DNA from: Bacteroidales bacterium
GTDB taxonomy: Bacteria > Bacteroidota > Bacteroidia > Bacteroidales > UBA932
Assembly: GCA_022653675.1 (NCBI GenBank)
Contig: JALCST010000012.1
Location: forward strand, 1 to 64,000
Direction: 5' to 3'
DNA length: 64,000 nucleotides
This document shows, one piece after another, positions 52,830 through 62,668 of the stretch (the stretch's first letter is position 1; every line of letters starts with the position of its first letter). The position numbers and the translations under genes are program-made. Under the pieces are notes generated by a model, which was given only the letters and a program-made list of their open reading frames with translations, was not told the DNA's origin and searched no databases.

Positions 52830-54600
52830 TAGGGGAGCTGAGGCGGCAAACGCGTTGTACGATGCGGGCATAGAAGCAGCATCGGTTCTCATCCAGCCTA
52901 CGAGAAAAGAATTTGACGGAGATCGTACGGTAGTTGTTTTCCCGTTTGCGAAAATTGCAAGGAAAAAACCGGCCGAAATCGGCGATGAGATGGGGAAGTA
53001 TTTGAAGGAGCACAATCCTGAAATAGACAGGTACAATGTTGTGAATGGGTTTCTGAACATATCGTTGTCGAAACTTTATTGGAACGGCGAATTCAAGGAG
53101 ATAAGATCGGCGAAGGACTATGGTCGGCTGCCGTCCAAGGGAAAGACGGTCATGGTGGAATTTTCTTCCCCGAATACTAACAAGCCGTTGCATCTCGGCC
53201 ATATAAGGAACAATCTTCTGGGCTGGTCGGTATCACAGCTGCTTTCGGCGGACGGTTATGATGTCGTCAAGGCTAATCTTGTGAATGACAGGGGAATACA
53301 TATTTGCAAGTCGATGCTTGCCTGGCTGAAGACGGGCAACGGAGAAACTCCTGAGTCTTCGGGGAAAAAAGGTGACCATCTTGTTGGCGATTATTATGTA
53401 AGATATAACCAGATTTATACGGAACAAGTTGAAGAACTCGTCGGTAAGGGTATGGACAGAAAGGAGGCAGAGAAGGAAGCTCCTGTCCAAAAGGAAGCCC
53501 AGGCGATGCTTTTGAAATGGGAGCAGGGAGATCCGGAAGTCCGCAACTTATGGAAAAAGATGAACGGTTGGGTTTATGCCGGATTTGATCAGACATACGG
53601 GGAACTGGGAATAAGTTTCGACCGCATCTATTACGAGTCTCAGACATATCTTCTTGGAAAGTCGCTGGTAGAGAAAGGTCTTGGACAGGGAGTTTTCCAG
53701 CGTCATGAAGACGGTTCCGTATGGTGCGATCTGACGGCCGACGGATTGGACCGGAAGCTTCTGCTTCGTTCCGATGGAACTTCCGTTTACATGACGCAGG
53801 ATTTGGGAACTGCTGAAAAGCGTTTTGAGGAATACCATTTCGACAAGATGATCTATGTTGTCGGAGATGAACAGAATTACCATTTCCAGGTGCTTAAACT
53901 TATACTGAAAAAATTGGGGTTCACTTGGTCGGAGAACATATATCATTTGTCATACGGGATGGTCGAACTGCCCGACGGGAAGATGAAATCCCGCGAGGGA
54001 ACCGTAGTTGATGCGGATGATTTGATACGGCAAATGTATGAAACAGCCAGGGACACCACCAGGGAATTGACGGATGCAGGCGGAAAAAGCAAACTCGATT
54101 CGATGAGTCCAGAAGAGCAGAACGAACTTTTCGAGATTTTGGGACTTGGAGCTTTGAAATATTTCATTCTCAAGGTAGATCCTCACAAGACCATGCTGTT
54201 CAACCCTAAGGAATCAATAGATTTCAACGGGAACACGGGCCCTTTCATCCAGTATACGTATGCGAGAATCAGGTCGATTCTACGCCGTGCCGGTGAAGAA
54301 GGGATCAAACCTTCAGTAGATGGTTACCTGCCGAGCGATAAGGAAGTTTCCATTATCAGGCTTATATCAGTTTTCCCGGATAAAATAGACGAAGCGGCAC
54401 ATAATTATTCTCCTGCAATGATAGCAAACTACACCTACGAACTGGCCAAGGAGTTCAACCAATACTATCATGACACGAGTGTCCTGAAAGAGGAAAACCC
54501 TGCGGCCAAAGCTTGGAGGATAGCTTTTCTCGATGTCGTTTCCGGGGTTCTCACGAAGTCGGCGGGCATACTCGGAATGAAATTGCCTGAAAGAATGTAA
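52804..54600 (+). CDS. argS: Arginyl-tRNA synthetase
   Basis: A 598-aa class I synthetase. An N-terminal additional domain (1 to about 110) is followed by the catalytic domain, with the HIGH-type motif in NKPLHLGHIRNNLLG and the KMSK-type motif in GKMKSREGTVVDADDL; YMTQDLGTAEKRF and GDEQNYHFQVL lie between. The C-terminal anticodon-binding DALR domain has FNQYYHDTSVL and ends in GMKLPERM. Length is normal. The start lies inside the end of the upstream symporter gene. Confidence 0.96.
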   Translation: MKIDEFLADRGAEAANALYDAGIEAASVLIQPTRKEFDGDRTVVVFPFAKIARKKPAEIGDEMGKYLKEHNPEIDRYNVVNGFLNISLSKLYWNGEFKEIRSAKDYGRLPSKGKTVMVEFSSPNTNKPLHLGHIRNNLLGWSVSQLLSADGYDVVKANLVNDRGIHICKSMLAWLKTGNGETPESSGKKGDHLVGDYYVRYNQIYTEQVEELVGKGMDRKEAEKEAPVQKEAQAMLLKWEQGDPEVRNLWKKMNGWVYAGFDQTYGELGISFDRIYYESQTYLLGKSLVEKGLGQGVFQRHEDGSVWCDLTADGLDRKLLLRSDGTSVYMTQDLGTAEKRFEEYHFDKMIYVVGDEQNYHFQVLKLILKKLGFTWSENIYHLSYGMVELPDGKMKSREGTVVDADDLIRQMYETARDTTRELTDAGGKSKLDSMSPEEQNELFEILGLGALKYFILKVDPHKTMLFNPKESIDFNGNTGPFIQYTYARIRSILRRAGEEGIKPSVDGYLPSDKEVSIIRLISVFPDKIDEAAHNYSPAMIANYTYELAKEFNQYYHDTSVLKEENPAAKAWRIAFLDVVSGVLTKSAGILGMKLPERM

Positions 54601-54678
54601 AAATCCTACATTTTTCTTGTTCTTTTTGACAAGTTATTATATTTGCAGCGTGTTAACGAACAATGGATTTTTGCTGAT

Positions 54679-55032
54679 ATGTCTATCGAATTACCTAAAA
54701 AGAAGAGACTTGTTGTAAGTTATGCTAATATGTCCCAGGAACTCCAGGATGCATTCAAGGAAAAATACCCTCATGGATATTGCGATTATGTGGGAAACAT
54801 AATAAAAGTAGATCGTCCAAACGGTGATCCTTTTTATGCCGTTTCCGTTGATACCGAAAGTGCTACATACCTGGTCAAGATAGAGGTCAAAACTGATGAC
54901 AAGGAAGATATAGAAAATGGTCTCTTCAAAGATAATGGTGATGATACCTCTGCTTCTCCCGACGACGGTGAACTTCCGGAAGGGGAAAATGTCGGCCAAT
55001 ACGCATCCCCTGACGAGGAAAGCGATGAATAG
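54679..55032 (+). CDS. Small conserved acidic protein of unknown function
   Basis: A 117-aa soluble protein. The N-terminal 75 residues (LVVSYANMSQELQDAFKEKYPHGYCDYVGNIIKVDRPNGDPFYAVSVDTE in pieces, then YLVKIEVK) form a compact alpha/beta domain that I recall from other Bacteroidota genomes as an uncharacterised family. The last 40 residues are strongly acidic and low-complexity (DNGDDTSASPDDGE, PDEESDE). Start 54679 is placed behind a -7 box TATATTTG (54638-54645) with TTG 18 bp upstream. A terminator follows, so it is transcribed alone. Function unknown. Confidence 0.7.
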   Translation: MSIELPKKKRLVVSYANMSQELQDAFKEKYPHGYCDYVGNIIKVDRPNGDPFYAVSVDTESATYLVKIEVKTDDKEDIENGLFKDNGDDTSASPDDGELPEGENVGQYASPDEESDE

Positions 55033-55060
55033 TATTGTTTAGTGATTTTATATATAAAGC

Positions 55061-55090
55061 AAGGACGGTCTGTAAATGGCCGTCTTTTTT
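55061..55090 (+). terminator. Intrinsic terminator after the small acidic gene
   Basis: GGACGG and CCGTC arms around TCTGTAAATGG, followed by six T. It contains an in-frame ATG (55076) of the next reading frame, which is therefore not a credible start codon. Confidence 0.75.
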
Positions 55091-55105
55091 ATAACTTTGC
55101 AAGAC

Positions 55106-56878
55106 ATGAATGTTTTCAGAAAGGCGACTGATGCTATTGGAAACGCTCTTCGAACGATGCCGGAGCGACGTATGCTGCTTATTCTCGGTTTTGTAACCGG
55201 TTTGGCAAGCGGGCTTGGCGCTGTAATCCTGAAAATTTCGATTTCGACAATTCAAAAGTGGCTGGCTTCGGCGGTAAGGTTGCCATATAACCTTTCATCG
55301 TTGTTTCTTCCAGGCATAGGGCTTCTGCTATCGATGCTTTTTGTCAAATATGTGGTCAAGGATGACATAAGCCATGGGGTAACCAAAGTACTGTATGCAT
55401 TGTCGCGTCACGAATCGCAGATAAAGCATCACAACATTTGGTCATCCGTTGCAGCGAGTGCCCTGACCATCGGCTTCGGAGGATCGGTAGGAGCCGAAGC
55501 GCCTATAGTATATGCCGGTGCGGCCATAGGCAGCAATCTCGGAAGGGATTTCAATCTTCCTTACAAGGATATAACAATTCTTTTGGGCTGTGGTGCCGGA
55601 GGGGCTATAGCCGGAATTTTCAAGGCTCCTCTCGCTGGAGTGGCTTTTACCCTAGAGATACTGATGTTCAATATCTCCATGACGAGTATCCTTCCACTTC
55701 TGGTTTCGTGTATCACCGCCACCGTTGTATCGCTTTTGCTGTTAGGTGAGAAAGTGGTGTTTACCAATTCTATACAGTCTTTCACCATGTCGAATATTCC
55801 TTGGTACATACTGTTGGGCTTGTTTTGTGCCGCCATTTCCCTCTATTTTTTGAGGACTACCTTGTACATGGAAGACAAAATAAAAGCGATTCGTAAGCCT
55901 TATGTCCGTTGGCTGGTTTGTGCTGCAGGCCTCGGGATATTGATTTTCCTTTTTCCGCCGTTGTTTGGAGAAGGTTACGGAGATATAACTCATCTGCTTA
56001 ACAACGAAGCAGAAATAGTGATGTCCAAATCCGTTTTTATGAGGCATGTCACCGCCCAGTGGGCCGTAATTCTCTTCTTTGCAGCTGTTCTGGTATTCAA
56101 AGTGATTTCGATGTGTCTCACGAATGCCGGTGGTGGTGTAGGTGGTACCTTCGGACCTACGCTGGTAGTAGGAGGCATAGCCGGATTCCTGCTCGCACGT
56201 ATTCTGAATGTGTGCGGAGTAACCAATATCCCGGAAGCCAATCTAGTCCTTGTCGGCATGGGGGGGCTTATGGCCGGAGTAATGCAAGCTCCTATGACAT
56301 CCATATTCCTCATTGCCGAAATTACAGGAGGCTACGATCTTCTCCTTCCTTTGATAATCACGAGTTGCATATCCTTTGCGACAATGAGGGCCGTCGAACC
56401 TTACAGCATATATGCGAAACGTCTTGCGAAACATGGTGACCTTCTGACGCATGACAGCGACCAGGCCGTCCTGACGCTTCTGAAGACCATGGATTTCATT
56501 GAGAACGACTTCGTTCCTGTCCTTTCCGGACAGAATCTTGGCAATCTCGTAGGCATTGTAACCCGCAGTCACCGCAACCTTTTTCCCGTCATCGACACAC
56601 ACGGGGTGTTTTTAGGGGTCATCTACATGGATGATATCCGTGAGATAATGTTTAACCGTGATCTTTATGACAAGATAACTGTTGACAAATTGATGAAACC
56701 ATGCAAGACTTTTGTAATGAAAGACGAGCCTATGGAAAGCGTTATGGAGAAGTTCGAGAAGACCAAGGCGTGGAACCTTCCCGTCCTCGATTCGGATGGC
56801 CATTATCTCGGATTCGTTTCGCGGTCCCAGATAATATCTTCATACCGTTCCCAGTTGAAACAGGTTTCACATGATTAA
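55106..56878 (+). CDS. ClC family chloride channel/transporter with CBS domains
   Basis: A 590-aa ClC protein. The ion-path motifs are GGSVGAEAP (with the gating Glu), GAGGAIAGIFKAPLAGVAFTLE and GGGVGGTFGPTLVVGG; many hydrophobic helices cover about 20-430. Two CBS domains fill the C-terminus (about 455-590), with FVPVLSGQNLGNLVGIVTRSH and WNLPVLDSDGHYLGFVSRSQI. It exchanges or conducts chloride, perhaps with proton coupling, as a gating Glu is present. I chose ATG 55106: the promoter -7 box TAACTTTG is at 55092-55099 and an earlier ATG lies in the terminator, which leaves almost no 5' leader. Confidence 0.9.
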   Translation: MNVFRKATDAIGNALRTMPERRMLLILGFVTGLASGLGAVILKISISTIQKWLASAVRLPYNLSSLFLPGIGLLLSMLFVKYVVKDDISHGVTKVLYALSRHESQIKHHNIWSSVAASALTIGFGGSVGAEAPIVYAGAAIGSNLGRDFNLPYKDITILLGCGAGGAIAGIFKAPLAGVAFTLEILMFNISMTSILPLLVSCITATVVSLLLLGEKVVFTNSIQSFTMSNIPWYILLGLFCAAISLYFLRTTLYMEDKIKAIRKPYVRWLVCAAGLGILIFLFPPLFGEGYGDITHLLNNEAEIVMSKSVFMRHVTAQWAVILFFAAVLVFKVISMCLTNAGGGVGGTFGPTLVVGGIAGFLLARILNVCGVTNIPEANLVLVGMGGLMAGVMQAPMTSIFLIAEITGGYDLLLPLIITSCISFATMRAVEPYSIYAKRLAKHGDLLTHDSDQAVLTLLKTMDFIENDFVPVLSGQNLGNLVGIVTRSHRNLFPVIDTHGVFLGVIYMDDIREIMFNRDLYDKITVDKLMKPCKTFVMKDEPMESVMEKFEKTKAWNLPVLDSDGHYLGFVSRSQIISSYRSQLKQVSHD

Positions 56879-56889
56879 ACTATTCGCCG

Positions 56890-59028
56890 ATGAATTCCAG
56901 ATATGTAAGTTTTGTCGCAAAAGAACTGGGAATCCAGAAATGGCAGGTCGAGAACTGTGCGGAATTGCTCGAAAGCGGTGCTACCGTACCTTTCATAAGC
57001 AGATACAGGAAAGAAGCTACGGGAACCTTGGACGAAGTGCAGGTCTCCCAGGTCAAGCATTTTTATCTTTTGTTCAATGATCTGGACAAGAGAAAAGCCT
57101 ATGTGACGGATACTGTGGAATCGCAGGGTAAGATGACGCCGGAATTTTCAGACGCCGTGGAAAAATGCATCGATCCGCAGGAACTCGAGGATCTGTTCAT
57201 GCCTTATAAGCCTAAACGCCGTACGCGTGCTTCGGAGGCGAAGGAGAACGGCCTTGAGCCCTTGGCTGATATGATATTGAAAATGAATCCTTTCGATGTC
57301 GTACGATGCGCTGCTGGTTTCGTTTCGGACAAGGTTCCAACGGTTGAAGATGCCCTGCAGGGTGCGAGGGATATCATTGCGGAAAGGGTTTCAGAGACCC
57401 CCGAAGTAAGGCGCCGCCTGCGGAATCTCTATCTTTCAAGAGGGATCGTGCGTTCGTCTCTGGCAAGGGGGGTGGGTGAAGAGAAGGGGAGTCATTATCG
57501 TAATTGGTTCAAATTCAGCCAGTCCGTCAGTAATATTCCCTCTTATAGATTGCTTGCCATCCTGCGTGGTTCGGAGGAGGGAATCCTTAGCGTAGCCATT
57601 GACGTTGACGAGCGTACAGCCTTACATTGTACGGCAGATGGGTTTTATAAGGATGCGAACCGTCCGGTACAAGACATCAGACACCAGATCACGCTTTCCA
57701 TAGAAGATTCATACAAACGTTTACTTCATCCTTCCATACAGAACGAATGCCTTTCGGCAGCAAAGGAAAAGGCTGACATGGAATCTGTACGGGTATTCGG
57801 AGAGAATCTCAGGCAACTTCTGCTTCAGCCTCCTTTGGGACAGAAACGTGTCATGGGCATCGATCCGGGATTCCGTACCGGCTGCAAGGTGGTTTGCCTG
57901 GATAACCAGGGGAATTTGCTTCATCACGATGTAATATATCTTAGCGAGAAAATTTCCGCCATGACGAAAATCTCTTCCATGGTTTCCGAGTATGGAATAG
58001 ATGCGATTGCAGTAGGAAACGGAACGGCGGGCCGCGAAACCGAAGCGTTCCTCAAGCGGATAGCGCTTCCCGAAGGGTTGAAGATATTTTCCGTAAGCGA
58101 GGACGGGGCATCCATATATTCCGCGTCGGAAGTAGCAAGGGAGGAATTTCCTGATGAGGACCTTACTGTCCGCGGAGCCGTTTCCATCGGAAGGCGCCTT
58201 ATGGATCCTCTGGCGGAGCTGGTTAAGATAGATCCCAAGTCTATTGGAATAGGCCAGTACCAGCACGACGTGGATCAGAAGCTCCTGAAGGAGACTCTCG
58301 ACCAGACGGTGGAAAGTTGCGTTGATAATGTAGGCGTCAACCTGAATACAGCAAGCAAGCATCTCCTGGCTTATGTCTCTGGAATAGGACCTACCCTTGC
58401 AAAGAACATAGTCGAGTATCGTGCTTCGCATGGACCGTTTGTAACGCGTGCCGATCTTATGAAAGTGCCGCGCCTAGGAGCCAAGTCTTATGAGCAATGT
58501 GCAGGTTTCATGAGGATCGCCGGTGCTGAAAATCCTCTCGACAATTCGGCGGTCCATCCTGAAAGATACGGGTTGGTCCGGAAAATGGCTTCCGATGTGG
58601 GTCTTTCAATTAAGGATTTGGTCGGCAGCGAAGAGGGGAGGAGAAGAATCGATATAAACATGTATGTTTCCAAAGAGGTCGGGCTTCCCACCCTGGAAGA
58701 CATAATGCAGGAACTTGCGAAGCCTGGACGCGATCCTCGCGAGAATGCAAAAACCTTTGAATTCTCTTCCGAGATTTCGACCATCGATGATGTCAAGCCA
58801 GGAATGATACTTCCCGGAATTGTAACCAACATCACGGCTTTCGGAGCCTTCGTGGATATCGGAGTCCATCAGGACGGATTGGTTCACATCTCACAATTGG
58901 GTGATCATTACTGTAGTGATCCTTCGAAAGTCGTGAAACTGCGCCAGACTGTGACCGTCAAGGTGCTTGACGTGGATTTTGACCGTCAGCGCATTTCACT
59001 TACCATGAAAGGTGTCCGGCAGCAGTAG
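56890..59028 (+). CDS. tex: Tex family RNA-binding protein
   Basis: A 712-aa Tex protein. The N-terminal helical region (VAKELGIQKWQVENCAELLESGATVPFISRYRKEATG in parts) is followed by the YqgF/RNase H-like domain (MGIDPGFRTGCKVVCLD, IAVGNGTAGRETEAF) and paired helix-hairpin-helix motifs (LNTASKHLLAYVSGIGPTLAKNIVEYR in parts, LMKVPRLGAKSYEQCAGF). A C-terminal S1 domain completes it (GIVTNITAFGAFVDIGVHQDGLVHIS). It binds nucleic acid and influences transcription. Length is slightly below the usual 750-780. It starts 11 bp after the ClC gene. Confidence 0.95.
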   Translation: MNSRYVSFVAKELGIQKWQVENCAELLESGATVPFISRYRKEATGTLDEVQVSQVKHFYLLFNDLDKRKAYVTDTVESQGKMTPEFSDAVEKCIDPQELEDLFMPYKPKRRTRASEAKENGLEPLADMILKMNPFDVVRCAAGFVSDKVPTVEDALQGARDIIAERVSETPEVRRRLRNLYLSRGIVRSSLARGVGEEKGSHYRNWFKFSQSVSNIPSYRLLAILRGSEEGILSVAIDVDERTALHCTADGFYKDANRPVQDIRHQITLSIEDSYKRLLHPSIQNECLSAAKEKADMESVRVFGENLRQLLLQPPLGQKRVMGIDPGFRTGCKVVCLDNQGNLLHHDVIYLSEKISAMTKISSMVSEYGIDAIAVGNGTAGRETEAFLKRIALPEGLKIFSVSEDGASIYSASEVAREEFPDEDLTVRGAVSIGRRLMDPLAELVKIDPKSIGIGQYQHDVDQKLLKETLDQTVESCVDNVGVNLNTASKHLLAYVSGIGPTLAKNIVEYRASHGPFVTRADLMKVPRLGAKSYEQCAGFMRIAGAENPLDNSAVHPERYGLVRKMASDVGLSIKDLVGSEEGRRRIDINMYVSKEVGLPTLEDIMQELAKPGRDPRENAKTFEFSSEISTIDDVKPGMILPGIVTNITAFGAFVDIGVHQDGLVHISQLGDHYCSDPSKVVKLRQTVTVKVLDVDFDRQRISLTMKGVRQQ

Positions 59029-59054
59029 TTGACGTCAAATAAAGGGCCTGCTTA

Positions 59055-59084
59055 TGCAGCAAAAAGAATTTTGCTGCATTTAAT
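59055..59084 (+). terminator. Intrinsic terminator after tex
   Basis: A perfect 10-bp stem TGCAGCAAAA / TTTTGCTGCA with an AGAA loop, followed by TTTAATT. Confidence 0.75.
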
Positions 59085-59101
59085 TGTTGATATCGATAGA
59101 G

Positions 59102-59118
59102 TGGAAGATATTCTTCCA
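59102..59118. promoter_or_regulatory. Perfect dyad upstream of the TonB receptor gene
   Basis: TGGAAGA-TAT-TCTTCCA is a 7+3+7 perfect inverted repeat 16 bp before the receptor start codon. The position fits an operator or a translation-control hairpin; no regulator is encoded nearby. Confidence 0.4.
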
Positions 59119-59134
59119 ACTTAATACTTGTGCC

Positions 59135-61609
59135 GTGAAAAAAAATCTTTTTATCTTGTTGTTTTCCATCTTGGCTTCGTCAGCCGTTTACGCACAGAAG
59201 GTTACCGTGAGCGGATATTTGAATGACGCAAAATCCGGAGAATGTCTCATAAGCGCAGCGGTCTACGATTCCCTCACCTCTTCAGGTACGGTTTCAAATG
59301 ATTACGGCTTTTATTCGTTGACCTTGAGTAAAGGGCATGCAAACCTCAGTTACAGTTATGTGGGGTACGAACCTTTTTCCGTGGAACTTGATCTGACCAG
59401 GGACACAGTGATCGACGTAAGGCTCGTGCCTTCCATGTCATTCCTGCATGAAGCATCGGTTACAGCTTCCCGAAGTGAATTGGGCGTACGCGGTACCCAA
59501 ATGAGTGCCATCGAAGTACCAGTGCGTCAGATCAAGATGGTGCCGGCCCTGTTTGGGGAGGTGGATGTCATCAAGGCACTTCAGCTTTTGCCTGGCGTAC
59601 AGTCAGGGAACGAGGGTTCGGCGGGTCTCTATGTAAGGGGGGGAGGTCCGGACGAGAATCTGCTTCTGCTTGACGGAGTGCCTCTATATGGAGTGAATCA
59701 CCTGTTCGGATTCTTCTCGGTCTTCAATGCTGATGCAATAAAGAACGTTACGTTGTATAAGGGAAGTTTTCCAGCCCGTTTCGGCAGCCGCCTTTCCTCA
59801 GTAGTGGATATCCGTACCAACGACGGCAACGAAAACGAATACCACGGTTCGGTTTCCATAGGACTTGTCGCGGCGAAATTCAATTTTGAAGGGCCTATAG
59901 TCAAGGGCAAAACCACTTTCAACATCTCCGGACGCCGTACTTACATCGACCTCCTTACCGCCCCGCTCATGGCTCTGGAAATGAAGGAGGAGAGTAATGA
60001 AAGCGATGGAAACGGAACGTCTTCAGGTTCTGAAGGATATTATTTCTATGATTTCAATGCCAAGATAACGCATAAATTCTCCGACAACGATCATTTGTAT
60101 CTGAGTTATTATAAAGGAAGAGACAACGTGTATGCATCTGCACACAGTTCAGAAGAAGATTCCTACAATTTGGGTGATTCCGACATCCCGACGTATTATG
60201 ACGAAAATTTAAAGTTTACCTGGAACTGGGGAAATGTCGTGGGAGCTTTACGCTGGAATCACGTGTTCAATCCAAAACTGTTTGTGAATACTTCTGTCAG
60301 CTATACAAATTATTCACATGTTCTGGGAGAGAATGTGAAAATATCCGAAGAGAAAGACCAGGAAAATTTGAAATGCGACGAGAGCATAAAATATGCTTCC
60401 GGCATAGACGATATTGCTGCCAATGCCGATTTCGAATACAAACCAGTTCCTGCTCACGATATAAAATTCGGTACCGGTTACATATTCCATACGTATCGTC
60501 CGGGGGTCACCACTTCCTTCAGTGCCAATTATTTGATCGATGGTATGGCCGGGAACATCGCCTTGGGAGATACGACCATAGGCAATAAGAATATTTTTTC
60601 CCACGAAATATCGGTTTATGCTGAGGATAATTATGATATTACAAATTATCTTAAACTCGATGCCGGGATAAGAGGCTCGTTTTATGCCGTCGAGGGTGAA
60701 ACCTACCACTCGTTGGAACCCAGGCTCGGCATCAGATTACTGCTTGCCAGCAACTTGTCGGTAAAAGCTTCTTATGCGCTAATGACCCAGTATGTACATC
60801 TTTTGTCCAACACTGACCTGAGTTTACCTTCCGATCTCTGGGTCCCTGTCACCTCCAATGTAAAACCGATGGTTTCCAGTCAAGTGGCACTTGGATTATT
60901 TTATACCCTTCGGAATATCGATTTTTCGGTGGAGGGCTATTACAAGGGAATGGACAACGTGATAGAGTACCGCGATGGCGCATCTTTCCTCGGTTCGGCT
61001 TCGGATTGGGAGTCGAAAGTATGTTCCGGCATAGGATGGGCATACGGAGTGGAATTCATGGCGCAGAAAAAGGTCGGGAACACGACGGGTTGGATTGCAT
61101 ATACATGGTCGAAGTCCATGCGTCTGTTCAACAGGGAAGGCAACATAATAAATTTCGGGGAGCCTTTCTATTCCAAATACGACCGCCGTCATGATCTTAG
61201 CATAACGCTTAACCATACCTTTTCGCGCCGTTTTGATTTGTCCGGGACATTCATATATTGTACCGGCAATTGCGGAACTCTCGCCATGCAGACTTATCCT
61301 CAAGGGATCATATCGGTGGATAATCCTTATGGTTTCAGTTCCCTGTCAATAGGGGGATATGTTTCCGGACGTAACAATTACCGTATGCCTTCCTATAACA
61401 GGATGGACATAGGGTGCAATTTCCACCATTATTTCAAATCCCACCCGACTTGGCAAAGGATCTGGAACATAAGCATTTATAATGTGTATAACCGTCTTAA
61501 TCCCTTCCTGGTCTATATGGACTACGATTCCGATACCAACAAGAAAGTCATGAGGAAAGTTTCCTTATTCCCGATCATTCCTTCCGTCACTTATACCTTT
61601 AAATTCTAG
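59135..61609 (+). CDS. TonB-dependent receptor with carboxypeptidase-like N-terminal domain
   Basis: An 824-aa outer-membrane receptor. The signal peptide ends AVYAQ. A CarboxypepD-reg-like domain (VSGYLNDAKSGECLISAAVYDSLT to YVGYEPFSVELDL in parts, about 20-105) is followed by a plug domain (VIKALQLLPGVQSGNEGSAGLYVRGGGPDENLLLLDGVPLY in parts) and a barrel ending in YTFKF. No ATG fits the signal peptide, so GTG 59135 is chosen. It is followed 3 bp later by a DUF4249-type lipoprotein, a standard Bacteroidota pairing distinct from SusC/SusD. The ligand is unknown. Confidence 0.9.
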   Translation: MKKNLFILLFSILASSAVYAQKVTVSGYLNDAKSGECLISAAVYDSLTSSGTVSNDYGFYSLTLSKGHANLSYSYVGYEPFSVELDLTRDTVIDVRLVPSMSFLHEASVTASRSELGVRGTQMSAIEVPVRQIKMVPALFGEVDVIKALQLLPGVQSGNEGSAGLYVRGGGPDENLLLLDGVPLYGVNHLFGFFSVFNADAIKNVTLYKGSFPARFGSRLSSVVDIRTNDGNENEYHGSVSIGLVAAKFNFEGPIVKGKTTFNISGRRTYIDLLTAPLMALEMKEESNESDGNGTSSGSEGYYFYDFNAKITHKFSDNDHLYLSYYKGRDNVYASAHSSEEDSYNLGDSDIPTYYDENLKFTWNWGNVVGALRWNHVFNPKLFVNTSVSYTNYSHVLGENVKISEEKDQENLKCDESIKYASGIDDIAANADFEYKPVPAHDIKFGTGYIFHTYRPGVTTSFSANYLIDGMAGNIALGDTTIGNKNIFSHEISVYAEDNYDITNYLKLDAGIRGSFYAVEGETYHSLEPRLGIRLLLASNLSVKASYALMTQYVHLLSNTDLSLPSDLWVPVTSNVKPMVSSQVALGLFYTLRNIDFSVEGYYKGMDNVIEYRDGASFLGSASDWESKVCSGIGWAYGVEFMAQKKVGNTTGWIAYTWSKSMRLFNREGNIINFGEPFYSKYDRRHDLSITLNHTFSRRFDLSGTFIYCTGNCGTLAMQTYPQGIISVDNPYGFSSLSIGGYVSGRNNYRMPSYNRMDIGCNFHHYFKSHPTWQRIWNISIYNVYNRLNPFLVYMDYDSDTNKKVMRKVSLFPIIPSVTYTFKF

Positions 61610-61612
61610 CTT

Positions 61613-62626
61613 ATGAAACATAATATCAAATATCTTATTTGCCTTTTGTCGTTGGCGGCGGTCGTCGTTTCGTGCGAAAAGACAATCAAGTTCAGCGGAG
61701 AAGAGCAGAAGTCCATGCTCGTACTGAATTCGATCGCAACTCCGGGCGATACGCTTGGAGTCAATGTTTCATATTCGATTTTTTTTCTCGACAATTTATC
61801 CGAATACGCTCATGACGGTATTTCTTTACCGGACGGCGAATGTGATATTAAGGCCGTGATCAACGGCTCTTCGACCTATAAATTCACGAGAAGCGATTTG
61901 ACTGGAGATTATGTTTGTTCTTATGTGCCTGCAGAAGGAGACCGCGTACAGATCTCGGCCGATGTTCCCGGATTTGATTCCGTCAAGGCAGAAACGACGG
62001 TTCCGGAGAAAGCTTCTTTTGACTTCACTTCCCATTCGATTTCCAAAGTGGACAGCACTGAAGACCTTTTGAAAATTTCATTTTCGATTCATGACAGAGA
62101 AAACGAAGACGACTTCTACATGTTGAGGGTTTTTCTGATTACCGATTATTCGTATATGAATCCCGAAACCGGAAAACCTGATTCCACGGCATTCGTAACA
62201 CGATGTGATTTCGCGTCGTCTTCCCCGGTTTTCAGGAAATTGGATGTATCTTCGTTATTGGAAGAAATATTTGGAGATGAATTCCAGGAATCTACCCTGA
62301 GCCCTTTGTTTTCCGACCACATGTTTGACGGGGAAGACTACGAAATCGAGGTTTTGCTTAATGCAAATCATTTTTCCGGACCTGTCTCGTTCAGTTACGG
62401 AGGCACAGAATCCATATCCGACTATACTTATTCCTATAAGGTGCGAATGGATTTGACTGCAGTCAGCGATGATTATTACTATTATTACATGTCATTGGAA
62501 AACAAAGACAACGGGTATGATCTGGGCGAGCTTTTCGGAGAGTCCTCCCAAGTTTACAGCAATGTCGACGGTGGGATAGGATTCCTCGGAGCGCTGACTG
62601 GCAATGTCAAAGAGTTTGATTTCTGA
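61613..62626 (+). CDS. DUF4249-type lipoprotein
   Basis: A 337-aa lipoprotein. The signal peptide ends in AAVVVSCEK with the lipid Cys about residue 21. The beta-rich body fits DUF4249: LVLNSIATPGDTLGVNVSYSIFFLD in parts, then LPDGECDIKAVINGSS and YVPAEGDRVQISADVPGFDSVKAETTVP in parts, and a C-terminal VSDDYYYYYMSLENKDN. Proteins of this family sit with TonB receptors such as the one encoded 3 bp upstream, probably as surface-exposed partners. Exact role unknown. A run of five Tyr near residue 290 is encoded normally and lies in the conserved block. Confidence 0.85.
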   Translation: MKHNIKYLICLLSLAAVVVSCEKTIKFSGEEQKSMLVLNSIATPGDTLGVNVSYSIFFLDNLSEYAHDGISLPDGECDIKAVINGSSTYKFTRSDLTGDYVCSYVPAEGDRVQISADVPGFDSVKAETTVPEKASFDFTSHSISKVDSTEDLLKISFSIHDRENEDDFYMLRVFLITDYSYMNPETGKPDSTAFVTRCDFASSSPVFRKLDVSSLLEEIFGDEFQESTLSPLFSDHMFDGEDYEIEVLLNANHFSGPVSFSYGGTESISDYTYSYKVRMDLTAVSDDYYYYYMSLENKDNGYDLGELFGESSQVYSNVDGGIGFLGALTGNVKEFDF

Positions 62627-62668
62627 AAAAATGACTATCTTTGATAACTCAAATTCAGAGTTAGTTAT

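Noticed and set aside
62460-62500. Run of Tyr codons in the DUF4249 gene as a regulatory stall site
   Set aside because: It lies deep inside a conserved block of the coding sequence, far from the start and with no terminator nearby.
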